From: Nonomuraea sp. NEAU-A123
Lineage (GTDB): Bacteria > Actinomycetota > Actinomycetes > Streptosporangiales > Streptosporangiaceae
Reading direction: 5' to 3'
Assembly (NCBI RefSeq): GCF_018603905.1
Contig: NZ_JAHFZZ010000037.1
Span: 26,486-90,485, forward strand
DNA: 64,000 nucleotides
Shown: piece by piece, positions 23,971-32,700 of the stretch
Numbering within the stretch: the stretch's first letter is position 1
Layout: each line of letters opens with the position of its first letter
The notes under the pieces: generated by a model
Seen by the model: the letters and a program-made list of their open reading frames with translations, nothing else
Told to the model about the DNA's origin: nothing
The model's database searches: none
Translations under genes and position numbers: made by a program

Positions 23971-25295
23971 ACGAGAGCGGCCACCGCGCGCAACGTGACA
24001 CCCGTGCCCACGAGCAGGACGAGTGTGGCGGTCATGGCGGCGCTGTACGGGCGCAACCGCTGCATCCGCCCTCCCAGAGTAAGGTCGCTCAGCCTGCGCA
24101 GGGCGAGCGCTGTAATCAGTAGCGTGACCGCCATGCCGAGTCCGTAGCACACCACGGTCAGGACGCCGAACGCAGTGCGTCCCAGTGCCATCGCGCCGAG
24201 GAGGACCACCAGGGCGGACGGGCTGGGCACCAGCCCACCGGCTACAGCCAGCGCCACGACCCCACCCGACCCCCTCCCGTGACCGTGCCCCTGACCGTGC
24301 CCGTGACCATGTCCATGACGGTGGCGGGTCCGGCTACGGAAGGCGGAGCGGAGCAGGCCGGCGCCGATCACGGCGATGAGGAGTCCGCTCGCCACGCCGA
24401 GCCAGCTCAGCACCACCTCACCGGCGATCGCGCTGGCGGCCGTGACCAGCATCCCCAGAGCCAGCACGCCCGCTGTGTGGGTGGCGGTGACCGTGGCCGC
24501 GACGGTGACGGCGTCCAGCAACCGTCGTTGCCGTCCGGCGAGGTAGGCGGCCATGACGGTTTTGCCATGGCCGGGCATCGCCGCGTGCACGGCGCCCAGC
24601 GCCAGCGACAACAGCAAGGCCAGCAGCCCGAGCGGCACGGTCAGCCGGTCGGCGCCGATCAGCGTGTTGAGCCGGTCGGCCAGCAGGCCGGCGTAGCGGG
24701 TGACGGCGTCCACACCCGGCACGTCCGCCGGCGCGCCGGAGCCGCTGTCGCCGGGCTCCGCCGTCAGGCGCGCCTGGCGTACGTCGAGTGGTGAGCTGAG
24801 CAGGTCGGCGGGGTAGTCGCGTAGCTCGCCCGACACGCTCTTCGCAGGGACGTCGGAGTCGCGCAGGCGCACGCCGTGCCCCTTGGCCGTGATCTCCCGC
24901 CAGCCCACGGTGTCGCCACGGTAGCCGTTGGCGAAGGTGAGGGCGAGCGGCCGGTCAACGCGGAGCGGCGCGGTCAGGTGGCACGTGAGCCTGCTGGTGC
25001 GCAGCCCCGCGGCGCCCGGCCGGTAGGCGAAGGAGGCGTCGGTGACGCGCCAGGTCAGCAGCCGCCCTCCGGCCTGCGCGCGGACGGCGTCACGCAACTC
25101 GGCGCAGGCGCGACGGGCGTGGGTGTCCGCAGGGCCGGTCGGCGGCTGCTGCAGGGTGGGGATCTCGGCAAGGTCCACGATGGCGAGGTGCTCGATCCTG
25201 TCGTGGTGGATCGTCAACCCGTCGTAGTGGTTGATGCTGAAGTTCCCCAGGGGATGCGCCGCCAGCACCGCGGCGGCGGCGAGTGCCGTGATCAT
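23967..25295 (-). CDS. NicO/RcnA-type nickel-cobalt transporter
   Basis: The 442-residue product has a signal-like start (MITALAAAAVLAAHPLGNFS). An extracytoplasmic domain of about 190 residues is followed by about six membrane segments with the HAAMPGHGKTVMAAYLAG signature (the HxxxxGHGK metal motif of NicO proteins) and a His-Gly cytoplasmic loop (HRHGHGHGHGQGHGHG). The family exports or imports Ni2+/Co2+, and the His-rich loop fits metal handling. It overlaps the TPR gene by 4 bp, and the DUF4331 gene lies upstream on the same strand, so all three form an operon. Confidence 0.88.
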   Translation of the reverse strand: MITALAAAAVLAAHPLGNFSINHYDGLTIHHDRIEHLAIVDLAEIPTLQQPPTGPADTHARRACAELRDAVRAQAGGRLLTWRVTDASFAYRPGAAGLRTSRLTCHLTAPLRVDRPLALTFANGYRGDTVGWREITAKGHGVRLRDSDVPAKSVSGELRDYPADLLSSPLDVRQARLTAEPGDSGSGAPADVPGVDAVTRYAGLLADRLNTLIGADRLTVPLGLLALLLSLALGAVHAAMPGHGKTVMAAYLAGRQRRLLDAVTVAATVTATHTAGVLALGMLVTAASAIAGEVVLSWLGVASGLLIAVIGAGLLRSAFRSRTRHRHGHGHGHGQGHGHGRGSGGVVALAVAGGLVPSPSALVVLLGAMALGRTAFGVLTVVCYGLGMAVTLLITALALRRLSDLTLGGRMQRLRPYSAAMTATLVLLVGTGVTLRAVAALV

Positions 25296-26593
25296 GGCAT
25301 CTCCGCGAGCAGTGCTCGCGCCCGCGTCGCCCCAGCCGGGGAGAAGTGCGGGTTGATGGACAGCGCTCTGCTCAGATGGGTGCGGGCGGCGGCAGTGTGT
25401 CCGAGCGCGTGCTCGATCTCGCCCCGGTGGTAGGCGAACAGCGCGTTGCGCCCGCCGAGCGCGTCAGCTCGGGCGGCGTAGGTGGCGGCCTCGGCGTGGC
25501 GCTCGGCCTGGTGCAACGCCCACCCGAGCGCGTCGGCGACCTCGACGCTCCGGCGTCGTTTCCATTCCGCCCGCAGGTGCCGGACCGCGGCATCCGCGTC
25601 ACCGTGGTTCGCCTCGAACATGCCCATGGCCAGGCCATCGACTGCTCCGTTCGCGGCCAGCAGCTTCTGCTGGGCGGTGAAGACGGCGTACTGCCGCCTG
25701 GCCCCGTCCCCGTCGCCGAGGTGCTCGAGCAGTTCCCCGTATTCGACGACGAACGACGGGGAGCGCGCGACGGCGGTGGCGTAGTCGCGCAGGGCCTGGT
25801 CGGTGTGGCCGCGCGCGGCCTCCGCGCGCGCCTTGCTAGCCCTCGACGCGACGTGTTCGGGGTCGGCGGCCAGCGCCTGGGTGTAGGCGGTGAGTGCGGT
25901 TCGAGGGTCGCCGTTGTTCCAGGAGAGCTCGCCGAGTTGCCATTGGCAGAAGGCATACTCGGCGGCGTCGCCGGGGATCGCGCAGGCGCGGCGCAGCACC
26001 TCGCGGGCGGGGCCGGGCCTGCCGCGCAGGTGTTCCAGACGGGCGGCCCTGGTGAAGGAGGCGAGGTCGGGGCGGCCGTCGAGCATGCGGCGCAGCGCGG
26101 TCTCGGCCTGTTCGTACTGGCCGAGTTCGAGGTAGGCGTCGGTGAGCACGCCGTACAGAGCCCAGCGGAACGGCGCCTCCTTGCGGGCCTGCTCGGCCCA
26201 GCGCACCGCGCCGGCGAAGTCGTGCCGGGCGTTGGCCAGCGCGCCCATGCCGATCACGGCGTCGATGTACGGCTGCCCGTCGCCGGTGGGCTGGCGCAGT
26301 GAACGTTCGAACGCGCCCTGGGCCTTGCCGTAATAGGCGGTGTCCGTGGTGCGGCGGGCCTGCTCCAGGTACATGCTGCCGAGGCTCGCCCAGACCGCCG
26401 CGTCGTCGGGCTGACGGCGCAGGTGCGTCTGGGCGGCCTCGATCGATCCGGCCAGGTCGTACGGTGACCAGTCCGCCGGTGCGGGAGGCGGCTCGTCCCG
26501 GCGCAGGAGTCCGCCGGGGGCGTACAGGGTCAGCAGGACGCAGCCCAGCAGCATGCATCCCAGCAGGGGCAGCAATCGCCGTACGCTACTCAT
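25292..26593 (-). CDS. TPR-repeat protein, membrane-anchored
   Basis: The 433-residue product has an N-terminal hydrophobic anchor (LLPLLGCMLLGCVLLTLY). Tandem tetratricopeptide repeats cover most of the rest, for example AVWASLGSMYLEQARRT, TDAYLELGQYEQAETALRRM and GEIEHALGHTAAARTHLSRAL. Such proteins scaffold complexes outside or at the membrane. It overlaps the NicO gene by 4 bp and starts 6 bp from the end of the DUF4331 gene, so its role is tied to those two. The partner is unknown. Confidence 0.87.
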   Translation of the reverse strand: MSSVRRLLPLLGCMLLGCVLLTLYAPGGLLRRDEPPPAPADWSPYDLAGSIEAAQTHLRRQPDDAAVWASLGSMYLEQARRTTDTAYYGKAQGAFERSLRQPTGDGQPYIDAVIGMGALANARHDFAGAVRWAEQARKEAPFRWALYGVLTDAYLELGQYEQAETALRRMLDGRPDLASFTRAARLEHLRGRPGPAREVLRRACAIPGDAAEYAFCQWQLGELSWNNGDPRTALTAYTQALAADPEHVASRASKARAEAARGHTDQALRDYATAVARSPSFVVEYGELLEHLGDGDGARRQYAVFTAQQKLLAANGAVDGLAMGMFEANHGDADAAVRHLRAEWKRRRSVEVADALGWALHQAERHAEAATYAARADALGGRNALFAYHRGEIEHALGHTAAARTHLSRALSINPHFSPAGATRARALLAEMP

Positions 26594-26599
26594 CGTGGT

Positions 26600-27970
26600 T
26601 CAGCCGGTGGCGGTGACGGGCAGCGCCAGGTAGGGGAAGCTGCCGGTGATGGGCCTGAGCAGGAACGCCGGGTTGTCCTCGGCGATGAGGCCCGGCGCGC
26701 CCCGGCCGGCGGGTTCGCCCAGGAGCATCCGCAGGTTGACGGTCACGACGTCGTCGATGAGGCGGCGGCCGTTGGGATAGCCCTGGGCGTCGCCCTTGAG
26801 GATGCCGTACTTGTCGGGTGCGGTGGCGACGGGCGTACTCATGTTGAGCCGCAGTTCCTCCGCCTTGGCGACGCGCGGGGCGTCCTGGTTGAGCAGGTGG
26901 GAGTTGAGATCCTGCTTGATCGGCCCGTCCGCCCGCGTGGTGAGGCCGGTGAGGTAGATCTGCTCCAGGTCCTTGCGCGGGGCCGGCGGCGCCGTGACAT
27001 TCGCCTGCTTGGCGACGACCTTGGCCTGGTCGGGGTCGAGCGTGGACGGCACGACGAGGTTGCCGCTCTCGTCACCGTCCGGCCGCACGGTGTTGAAGTG
27101 GTCGCGCTGCTTGAGCGGGATGATCACTTCGTTGAAGTTGGGGTTACCCAGCCGTGAGACCTGCCTGTAGTCGGCCGATCCTGAGCCGAGCAGGCCGCTC
27201 GACTTGCGGGAGGCGGTAGTCCAGACGCCGATGACCGGGTTGCGGGCCGGGTCGCCGCCGAGCGCCAGCTCCGACTTGGGGAGCTGCAGGGCCAGGGAGC
27301 TGACGTTCATCGGCACCCCGGTCTTGACGGGGAAGAACGGGAGCCCGAACCTGAGCAGGTTGACGGCGCGGTTGTCGGAGTAGAACGGGTCGGCGGCGGT
27401 GCCGGTGAACACCTTGCCCCCGCCGGGCAGGTCGACGACGGCCTTGCGGCGGACCGAAAGGTAGCCGGGAGCGCCCATGTCGGTGGGGGCGGCGTACCCG
27501 TCGCGGACCAGGGTCTCCGCCTTGCCGTCGCGCAGCCTGGTCAGCGTGTAGCTCTGCTCGACCAGGGAGTCCAGTGGGCCGGCCTTGTGCTCGCGCTTGC
27601 GGATGAAGGAGGGCACCGGCAGGCCCTTGTTGGCGAAGGTCCATCGGTAGGTGACGGCGGCCTTGCCGGTGCCGGTGTTGTCGACGTGCACCTCATAGCG
27701 GGCGTCGGTGTCGAACTGGTACGGCTTGTACGGAGCCTGGAAAGGGATGTAGTTGGCCACGATCGTGACCGTGTCCTGCCGTTCCGGGCTGGTGAAGGCG
27801 TACAGGTCGGTGGCGTCGACCTGCTTGTTGAGGGTGGTGGCGGGGGCGTCCCAGTGGCTGGTCGCGGTGCTCGGACGCATCGTGGGACCGAGGAGCACCG
27901 TGGCCGTCAGGACGGCGATGGAGGCGCCGGCGATCCACGCCCACCGGCTCCGAGCGCTGGTCAGTTGCAT
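26600..27970 (-). CDS. DUF4331 domain secreted protein
   Basis: The 456-residue product has an N-terminal signal/anchor (WIAGASIAVLTATVLLG). The DUF4331 domain opens with SHWDAPATTLNKQVDATDLYAFTSPE and continues IVANYIPFQAPYKPYQFDTDARYEVHVDN in outline, with a typical RRLIDDVVTVNLRMLLG near the C-terminus. The function of DUF4331 is not established; it is recurrently paired with TPR and nickel-transport genes in actinobacteria, as here. It leads the operon. The start Met at 27970 lies just after a strong hairpin. Confidence 0.88.
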   Translation of the reverse strand: MQLTSARSRWAWIAGASIAVLTATVLLGPTMRPSTATSHWDAPATTLNKQVDATDLYAFTSPERQDTVTIVANYIPFQAPYKPYQFDTDARYEVHVDNTGTGKAAVTYRWTFANKGLPVPSFIRKREHKAGPLDSLVEQSYTLTRLRDGKAETLVRDGYAAPTDMGAPGYLSVRRKAVVDLPGGGKVFTGTAADPFYSDNRAVNLLRFGLPFFPVKTGVPMNVSSLALQLPKSELALGGDPARNPVIGVWTTASRKSSGLLGSGSADYRQVSRLGNPNFNEVIIPLKQRDHFNTVRPDGDESGNLVVPSTLDPDQAKVVAKQANVTAPPAPRKDLEQIYLTGLTTRADGPIKQDLNSHLLNQDAPRVAKAEELRLNMSTPVATAPDKYGILKGDAQGYPNGRRLIDDVVTVNLRMLLGEPAGRGAPGLIAEDNPAFLLRPITGSFPYLALPVTATG

Positions 27971-27991
27971 CTGTCTCTCGATTCGCGAGTA

Positions 27992-28020
27992 CCGGGCCGT
28001 GCCCCGGAGGCACGGCCCGG
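27992..28020 (-). terminator. Strong hairpin terminator
   Basis: CCGGGCCGTGCC (27992-28003), loop CCGGA, GGCACGGCCCGG (28009-28020) form a perfect 12-bp stem. It lies just downstream of the secreted-protein gene at 28046-28714 and before the DUF4331 gene. Confidence 0.75.
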
Positions 28021-28045
28021 TGGAGCTCAGGTCAGGGGGCGTCGC

Positions 28046-28714
28046 CTACGGCACGTACTGGACGACCGCGTCGAGGTTGGCCAGGTAGTCGCCCTCGTTC
28101 AGCGAGATGCCGGTCAGGTCCTTGACCGTCCGGCTGAGGTACGCGCTGGTGTAGAAGGGCCAGTACTTGGGTCCGATGCCGCCCTCGAGCGGGCGCGGCG
28201 TGGGCACGTTCCAGGCGAACTCGTGCAGCTTGTACGTGGCCACGAGCTGCTCGCCCTGAGGCTGCCCGTCGATCTCCACCTGGGCGTGTGTCCCGTCGGC
28301 ACGCAGGTAGATGTCGTGGATGGCGACCTTGTGCCCGCTCTTGACGTCATTGACGATGAAGCCGCCGGGGTAGTAGACGCCGTTGCACGGGTCGATGTGG
28401 TCCTGCTTCCAGCCGATGGGCATATAGATGCCTTTGTTACCGGGCTTGGCCTCGATGGGCGCGATGCCCTCCACCTGCACGCCGCGCTCATTGAAGAGTT
28501 TGACGATGTCGGAGCCGAAGTCGAAGTTCGCGTGTCCCTTGGGGCCGAAGTACGGAAACCGGAAACAAGAAGCGCTGGGCGGCGGGATGGACGGTGCGCC
28601 GGCCACACCGGAGGGCGGTTGGAACGGACCGGCATGGGCGGCGGAGACCGGCGCGGCGGCGAAAACCACGGCGCCGATCACGATCGTTTGAGCGACGCGA
28701 ACAAGAGCACGCAC
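28046..28714 (-). CDS. Secreted hypothetical protein A (paralogue of 28915-29679)
   Basis: The 222-residue product starts at GTG 28714 with an upstream AAAGGT. A signal peptide (ALVRVAQTIVIGAVVFAAAP) is followed by a mature region with FNERGVQVEGIAPIEAKPG, GIYMPIGWKQDH, YYPGGFIVNDVKSG and YKLHEFAWNVPTP. No family is recognised. The MPIG, YPGGF and EGIxPIE patterns recur in the next gene upstream (MPIGERYDN, CYPGGFRFS and ETLDPIE), so the two are paralogues. Both are probably exported cell-surface or extracellular proteins. Confidence 0.75.
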   Translation of the reverse strand: MRALVRVAQTIVIGAVVFAAAPVSAAHAGPFQPPSGVAGAPSIPPPSASCFRFPYFGPKGHANFDFGSDIVKLFNERGVQVEGIAPIEAKPGNKGIYMPIGWKQDHIDPCNGVYYPGGFIVNDVKSGHKVAIHDIYLRADGTHAQVEIDGQPQGEQLVATYKLHEFAWNVPTPRPLEGGIGPKYWPFYTSAYLSRTVKDLTGISLNEGDYLANLDAVVQYVP

Positions 28715-28914
28715 GGCGTGACCTTTCGTCGGTGAGAGACATCGAAGTGCCTCTGACGTGCAGTGACTCGCTAAAAGTAGTTGCCTAATCACTCTCTGTA
28801 AAGGAATCTTCAAAAGCTCACCACGAAAATTCGCCCTGAATTCGGGCATGGGAAAAGCAATTAATGGCGCAGTGGTAGTGAGGAGGGAAATCGCCGACAA
28901 AAGTGGGACGGCGC

Positions 28915-29679
28915 TTAGAAGAAAGCTCCTGGCTTCGGCAGGGCCAGGCCGGAGCCGCCCTGCCCCCGGATGGCGTCGCTGATGACCTTGAGCCCGAGCA
29001 TGCCGAGCGAGGAGCCGGACTTCACGGGCCGGCTGGGCGGGCCCTGCCAGGCGATGTCCAGGTCGGCCCAGTGCATGTCGCCGTGGAACTTGGTGCCGAG
29101 TTCCTTGTTGAGGTCCGAAGCCCAGCCCCGATCCATGGACAGGATGACCTTGAGCGGGCCGACGCCTCCGTTGTGCGGGACGAAATTGCCGGGGGTCAGG
29201 GCCTGCGGGACGCTGAAGTTCACCATGGCCAGCTCACCGCCGAGCCGGGGTTGCCCGTTGACGGTCGGTGTGGCGAAGAACTTGCTGTCACCCATGGCCG
29301 CGAACAGCACCCAGAAGGTGTCGATCTCGTACGTCGCGCCCGTCTCGTCGTTACTGAAGCGGAACCCGCCGGGGTAGCAGACCCGCCCGCTGGGCGTCTC
29401 GATGTTGTCGTACCGTTCGCCGATGGGCATCCAGGCGGCGGTGCCGCCGTCGACCAGCTCGATCGGGTCCAGCGTCTCGAACCTGATTCCGGCCCTCCTC
29501 AGCTCGTTGAGGAACTCGGTGGAGAAGGTGGCTTTCGCGCTGCCCTCCTTGGAGAGGTAGCTGCCGATCTGCCCTTCGGAGAGGCAGCCGCGTGGAGCCG
29601 CCATCGCGGGGTGGGCGGACAGGAGGGCGGCGGCCAGGGCAGTGCCACCGGCGATCAGGGCCGCACGATTCAAGCGCAT
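28915..29679 (-). CDS. Secreted hypothetical protein B
   Basis: The 254-residue product has a clear signal peptide (LIAGGTALAAALLSAHPAMA, AxA cleavage). The mature part includes FLNELRRAGIRFETLDPIELVDGG, WMPIGERYDNIETP, CYPGGFRFSNDETGATYEID and WVLFAAMGDSKFFATP in outline. It shares the EGI/ETLxPIE, MPIG and YPGGF landmarks with the neighbouring protein A, implying a tandem duplication followed by divergence. No enzyme motif is visible. The role is unknown. Confidence 0.78.
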   Translation of the reverse strand: MRLNRAALIAGGTALAAALLSAHPAMAAPRGCLSEGQIGSYLSKEGSAKATFSTEFLNELRRAGIRFETLDPIELVDGGTAAWMPIGERYDNIETPSGRVCYPGGFRFSNDETGATYEIDTFWVLFAAMGDSKFFATPTVNGQPRLGGELAMVNFSVPQALTPGNFVPHNGGVGPLKVILSMDRGWASDLNKELGTKFHGDMHWADLDIAWQGPPSRPVKSGSSLGMLGLKVISDAIRGQGGSGLALPKPGAFF

Positions 29680-29937
29680 GCTTGTTCTCCTTCGGGGGAG
29701 CAGGGGGACGGTGCATCGCGATTACAGACAGTAGTTATGACATCACATAGAGCCGCTGTCTGATAGATGCCGTCCAGCCTTCGTTCGGCGGATCAGGGTC
29801 CGCTGAGCGGATGATGCCGCCTCTCCCGGGCATGCGTGATCGACTTGTCGGCAGATCCTGGGAAGTCCTGCGCCAAGTCTGTACATGCCAGCGCCCGTCG
29901 ATCGGCTGATCGGACGGGCGCAAAGCACACTGCACTC

Positions 29938-30441
29938 ATGAACGGGCGTGAAACGGGTGCGGCGTCGGAGCGGGTGCACTCCGGGGGTGCCGTGTACGGG
30001 TCGCTACTGGCGGCTTCCGTGGTCGCCGGCTCCGCTGCGGAGGGCGGACCGCCGACCCCGGCGGATCTCGTGATTCTCCTGATAAGTACGGGGGTGGTGT
30101 TCTGGATCACCCACGTTTACGTCCAGGTAGTGGGTGCTGGATATCCCGCCAAGCCCCTTACATGGGGAAACCTGCGGGCGGTCGCCAAGAGCGAATGGCC
30201 GCTGGCACAGGCTTCGTTTCCGCCCTCCATAGCCGCCACTCTGGCGTCTGGGCTGGGCATGTCCAACACAGTGGCGGCCTGGGCGGCGCTGTGTGTCGCG
30301 GTGGCGAGCCAGGTCGGCTGGGCTGTTACGGCCGCGGTCCAGACCGGCGCTTCCAGAAGCGTCGTTGTCGTTTCCGGAATCGCCAACCTCATCCTCGGCC
30401 TAGCCATTGTCGCGCTAAAGACCGTGGTTGCCGGACATTAA
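29938..30441 (+). CDS. Small multi-pass membrane protein
   Basis: The 167-residue product has about four hydrophobic segments: VYGSLLAASVVAGSAA, DLVILLISTGVVFWITHVY, NTVAAWAALCVAVASQVGWAV and VVVVSGIANLILGLAIVAL. The ATG at 29938 is preferred over the upstream in-frame ATG because the extension is rich in Arg and Ser without a pattern. No family is recognised. Its last ~62 codons recur, mutated, in the chimeric remnant at 58136-58324, so the gene family is repeated in the genome. Confidence 0.72.
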   Translation: MNGRETGAASERVHSGGAVYGSLLAASVVAGSAAEGGPPTPADLVILLISTGVVFWITHVYVQVVGAGYPAKPLTWGNLRAVAKSEWPLAQASFPPSIAATLASGLGMSNTVAAWAALCVAVASQVGWAVTAAVQTGASRSVVVVSGIANLILGLAIVALKTVVAGH

Positions 30442-30444
30442 GGA

Positions 30445-31380
30445 TCAGCTCGACAGGCCGTGGGCCTTGACCCACTCGGTGGCGACCTCGTCGGGGTCCT
30501 TGTGGTCGTTGTCCACGAGCGAATCGAGCTTGCTCAGCTCCTCGGTGGTCAGCGCGGTGTTCAGCTTGGCCAGAGCGGTTTTGACCGTGTCGGTGGCCTT
30601 GTCGGTGCGGATCAGCGGGACGACGCGCTGGGCCGGGATGAGGTGCTTCGGGTCGGCCAGTACGACCCAGCCGTTCTTCGCGATGTCCACGTCGGTGCTG
30701 AAGAGGTTCCCCATATCGATGCCGCCGCTCTTCAAGGCTCCCTTGACCAGCGGTCCGCTGGCGTCGAGGGACTTGAACCCCTTGAACTCGACACCGTAGA
30801 CGTCCTTGAGCCCGACCATGCCGACCTGGCGGGTCTTGACCTCCGGGGGGCCGCCGAAGACCAGCTTGCCGTTGTGCTTGGCCAGGTCGGCGAGGGTGCT
30901 GAGGCCGTACTTGGTCGCGGTCTCCTTGGTGACGGTGAAGACGTCCGCGTCCTCGGCGGCCGAGGGCGGCAGGATCGTCAGTCCCTGCGGCAGCTTGGCG
31001 GTGAGCGCCTGCTGCAGGGCGTCGGAGTCGCTCGCGGTGGCCTTGGGGTCGAAGTGCAGCAGGAGGTTGCCCTGGTATTCGGGCAGCAGGTCGATGTCGC
31101 CGTTCTGCAGCGCGGGCACGATGATCTCCCGCGAGCCGAGGTTGGGCTTGACCGTCGTCTTCACGCCCGCGGCTTCGAGGACGTCGGCGTAGAGGTAGCC
31201 GAGGATCTGGTTCTCGGAGAAGTTGGCCGTACCGATCACCATCGTGGAGTCCGGCGCCGCGGCGGCGGATCCTGTGGCGGATGGCGGGGTGTTCAGGCTG
31301 GTCGTGCCGCCGCCGCAGGCGGCCAGTACGGGGAGTACGGCGAGGGCGAGCGCGCCCGCGACGAAGTTCCTGGGATTCAT
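30445..31380 (-). CDS. QAT-family ABC transporter substrate-binding lipoprotein
   Basis: The 311-residue product has a lipoprotein signal with lipobox LAACGG and an OpuAC-type periplasmic-binding fold: MVIGTANFSENQILGYLYADVL, NLGSREIIVPALQNGDIDLLPEYQG and GGIDMGNLFSTDVDI in outline. This family binds quaternary amines, and some members bind histidine. It is the last gene of the four-gene transporter unit (ATPase, permease, permease, binding protein). It is divergent from the hut genes and shares their operator, so histidine or urocanate is a plausible substrate; this is inference. Confidence 0.88.
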   Translation of the reverse strand: MNPRNFVAGALALAVLPVLAACGGGTTSLNTPPSATGSAAAAPDSTMVIGTANFSENQILGYLYADVLEAAGVKTTVKPNLGSREIIVPALQNGDIDLLPEYQGNLLLHFDPKATASDSDALQQALTAKLPQGLTILPPSAAEDADVFTVTKETATKYGLSTLADLAKHNGKLVFGGPPEVKTRQVGMVGLKDVYGVEFKGFKSLDASGPLVKGALKSGGIDMGNLFSTDVDIAKNGWVVLADPKHLIPAQRVVPLIRTDKATDTVKTALAKLNTALTTEELSKLDSLVDNDHKDPDEVATEWVKAHGLSS

Positions 31381-31393
31381 GAAGAAGGCTCCA

Positions 31394-32056
31394 TCAAGTA
31401 AGGCGGTGGCGGAAGAGGATGCGGTGGATTCCGGCGAGGATGAGGTCCACGGCCACAGCGAGGGCCGCGACGAGGACGGCGCCGCCCAAGACCTGGGTGA
31501 GGTCGCGCTGGGCGAGTCCGTCGAAGATGTACCGGCCGAGACCGCCGAAGCTGACATAGGCCGCGATGGTGGCGGTCGCGATGACCTGTACGGTCGCCAA
31601 CCGCACCCCTGTCATGATCAGCGGGGCGGCGAGGGGGATCTCCACCCGCCACAGGGACTGAAGCCCGGTCATCCCCATGCCGCGGGCGGCGTCCTTGGCG
31701 TCCGCCTCGACCGCGGCCATGCCCGCGTAGGTGTTGGTCACGATCGCTGGGATGGCCAGCGCGACCAGGGAGATGTACACCGGGGTCATGCTCAGACCGC
31801 TGACCAGGAAGACCAGGGTGACGATGCCCACGGTCGGGAGGGCCCGACCGAAGCCCGAGAGGTTGATGGCGAGGAACGCGCCCCGCCCCGTGTGGCCGAT
31901 GAACAACCCGATGGGCAGGGCGATCAGCGCGGCGACGAGAGTGGAGAGCAGAGAGTACTCCACGTGCTCAAGCAGCCGCTGGGCGATGCCTTCCGGGCCG
32001 GCCCACTGGCCGGCGGAGGTCAGCCAGGCGGCCAGTTGGGAGAAGAGATCCGTCAT
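31394..32056 (-). CDS. QAT-family ABC permease 1
   Basis: The 220-residue product is a BPD_transp_1 permease with about five or six segments. They include EYSLLSTLVAALIALPIGLFIG, the FGRALPTVGIVTLVF region and the EAA-like loop AARGMGMTGLQSLWRVEIPLAAPLIMTGVR. The start at 32056 overlaps permease 2's stop by 4 bp (ATGA). With permease 2 and the ATPase it forms the membrane channel. Confidence 0.9.
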   Translation of the reverse strand: MTDLFSQLAAWLTSAGQWAGPEGIAQRLLEHVEYSLLSTLVAALIALPIGLFIGHTGRGAFLAINLSGFGRALPTVGIVTLVFLVSGLSMTPVYISLVALAIPAIVTNTYAGMAAVEADAKDAARGMGMTGLQSLWRVEIPLAAPLIMTGVRLATVQVIATATIAAYVSFGGLGRYIFDGLAQRDLTQVLGGAVLVAALAVAVDLILAGIHRILFRHRLT

Positions 32057-32700
32057 GCGCGCGCTCCCTTGCGCATCCAGGGGGTGCAGAGCCATTGCAC
32101 AAGGACGAGCACCGCGTCGGCGGCCAGCGCGAGCAGCAGCGTGAGTACCACTCCGGCGAGCACGGGGGTGGGGAAACTGCGCTGGAAGCCATCGGTGAAC
32201 AACTGGCCGATGCCGCCGTATCCGATGTAGCTGGCCACGCTGACCAGGGAGATGGTCATGACGCTGGCCACCCTGACCCCAGCCATGATCACCGGTAGGG
32301 CGAGCGGGAACTCGACCTTCAGCAGGGTGCCGAGTCTGCCCGTGCCCATGGCAAGGGAGGCCTCCCGGACCTTGGCGGGCACGCTGTCGAGCCCCTCGAC
32401 GGTGTTGCGGAGCAGGACGACCAGGGTGTACACGGTCAGCCCGGCGATCGCGGTCGTCCTGGTCAGTCCCGTGATCGGCAGCAGCAGGACGAACAGGGCC
32501 AGCGACGGCACCGTGAACATGATGTTGGAGATGCCGAGCAGCAGTCCGCGCAGCGGACGGACCCGGTGGGCGACCACGGCGAGCGGCAGCGCGATCAGCA
32601 GGCCGAGCAGCACGGCGGGGACCGCCGTCGCCAGGTGGTCCAGCGTGAGCGCCAGCAGGTCGTCGGTGTGCGTGGTGAGCCAGCCCCACTCGATGATCAT
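32053..32700 (-). CDS. QAT-family ABC permease 2
   Basis: The 215-residue permease has segments AVPAVLLGLLIALPLAVVAHR, the MFTVPSLALFVLLLPI region and the loop REASLAMGTGRLGTLLKVEFPLALPVIMAGVR, followed by SVASYIGYGGIGQLF. The start at 32700 overlaps the ATPase stop (ATGA, 32697-32700). It probably pairs with permease 1 as a heterodimer. Confidence 0.9.
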   Translation of the reverse strand: MIIEWGWLTTHTDDLLALTLDHLATAVPAVLLGLLIALPLAVVAHRVRPLRGLLLGISNIMFTVPSLALFVLLLPITGLTRTTAIAGLTVYTLVVLLRNTVEGLDSVPAKVREASLAMGTGRLGTLLKVEFPLALPVIMAGVRVASVMTISLVSVASYIGYGGIGQLFTDGFQRSFPTPVLAGVVLTLLLALAADAVLVLVQWLCTPWMRKGARA

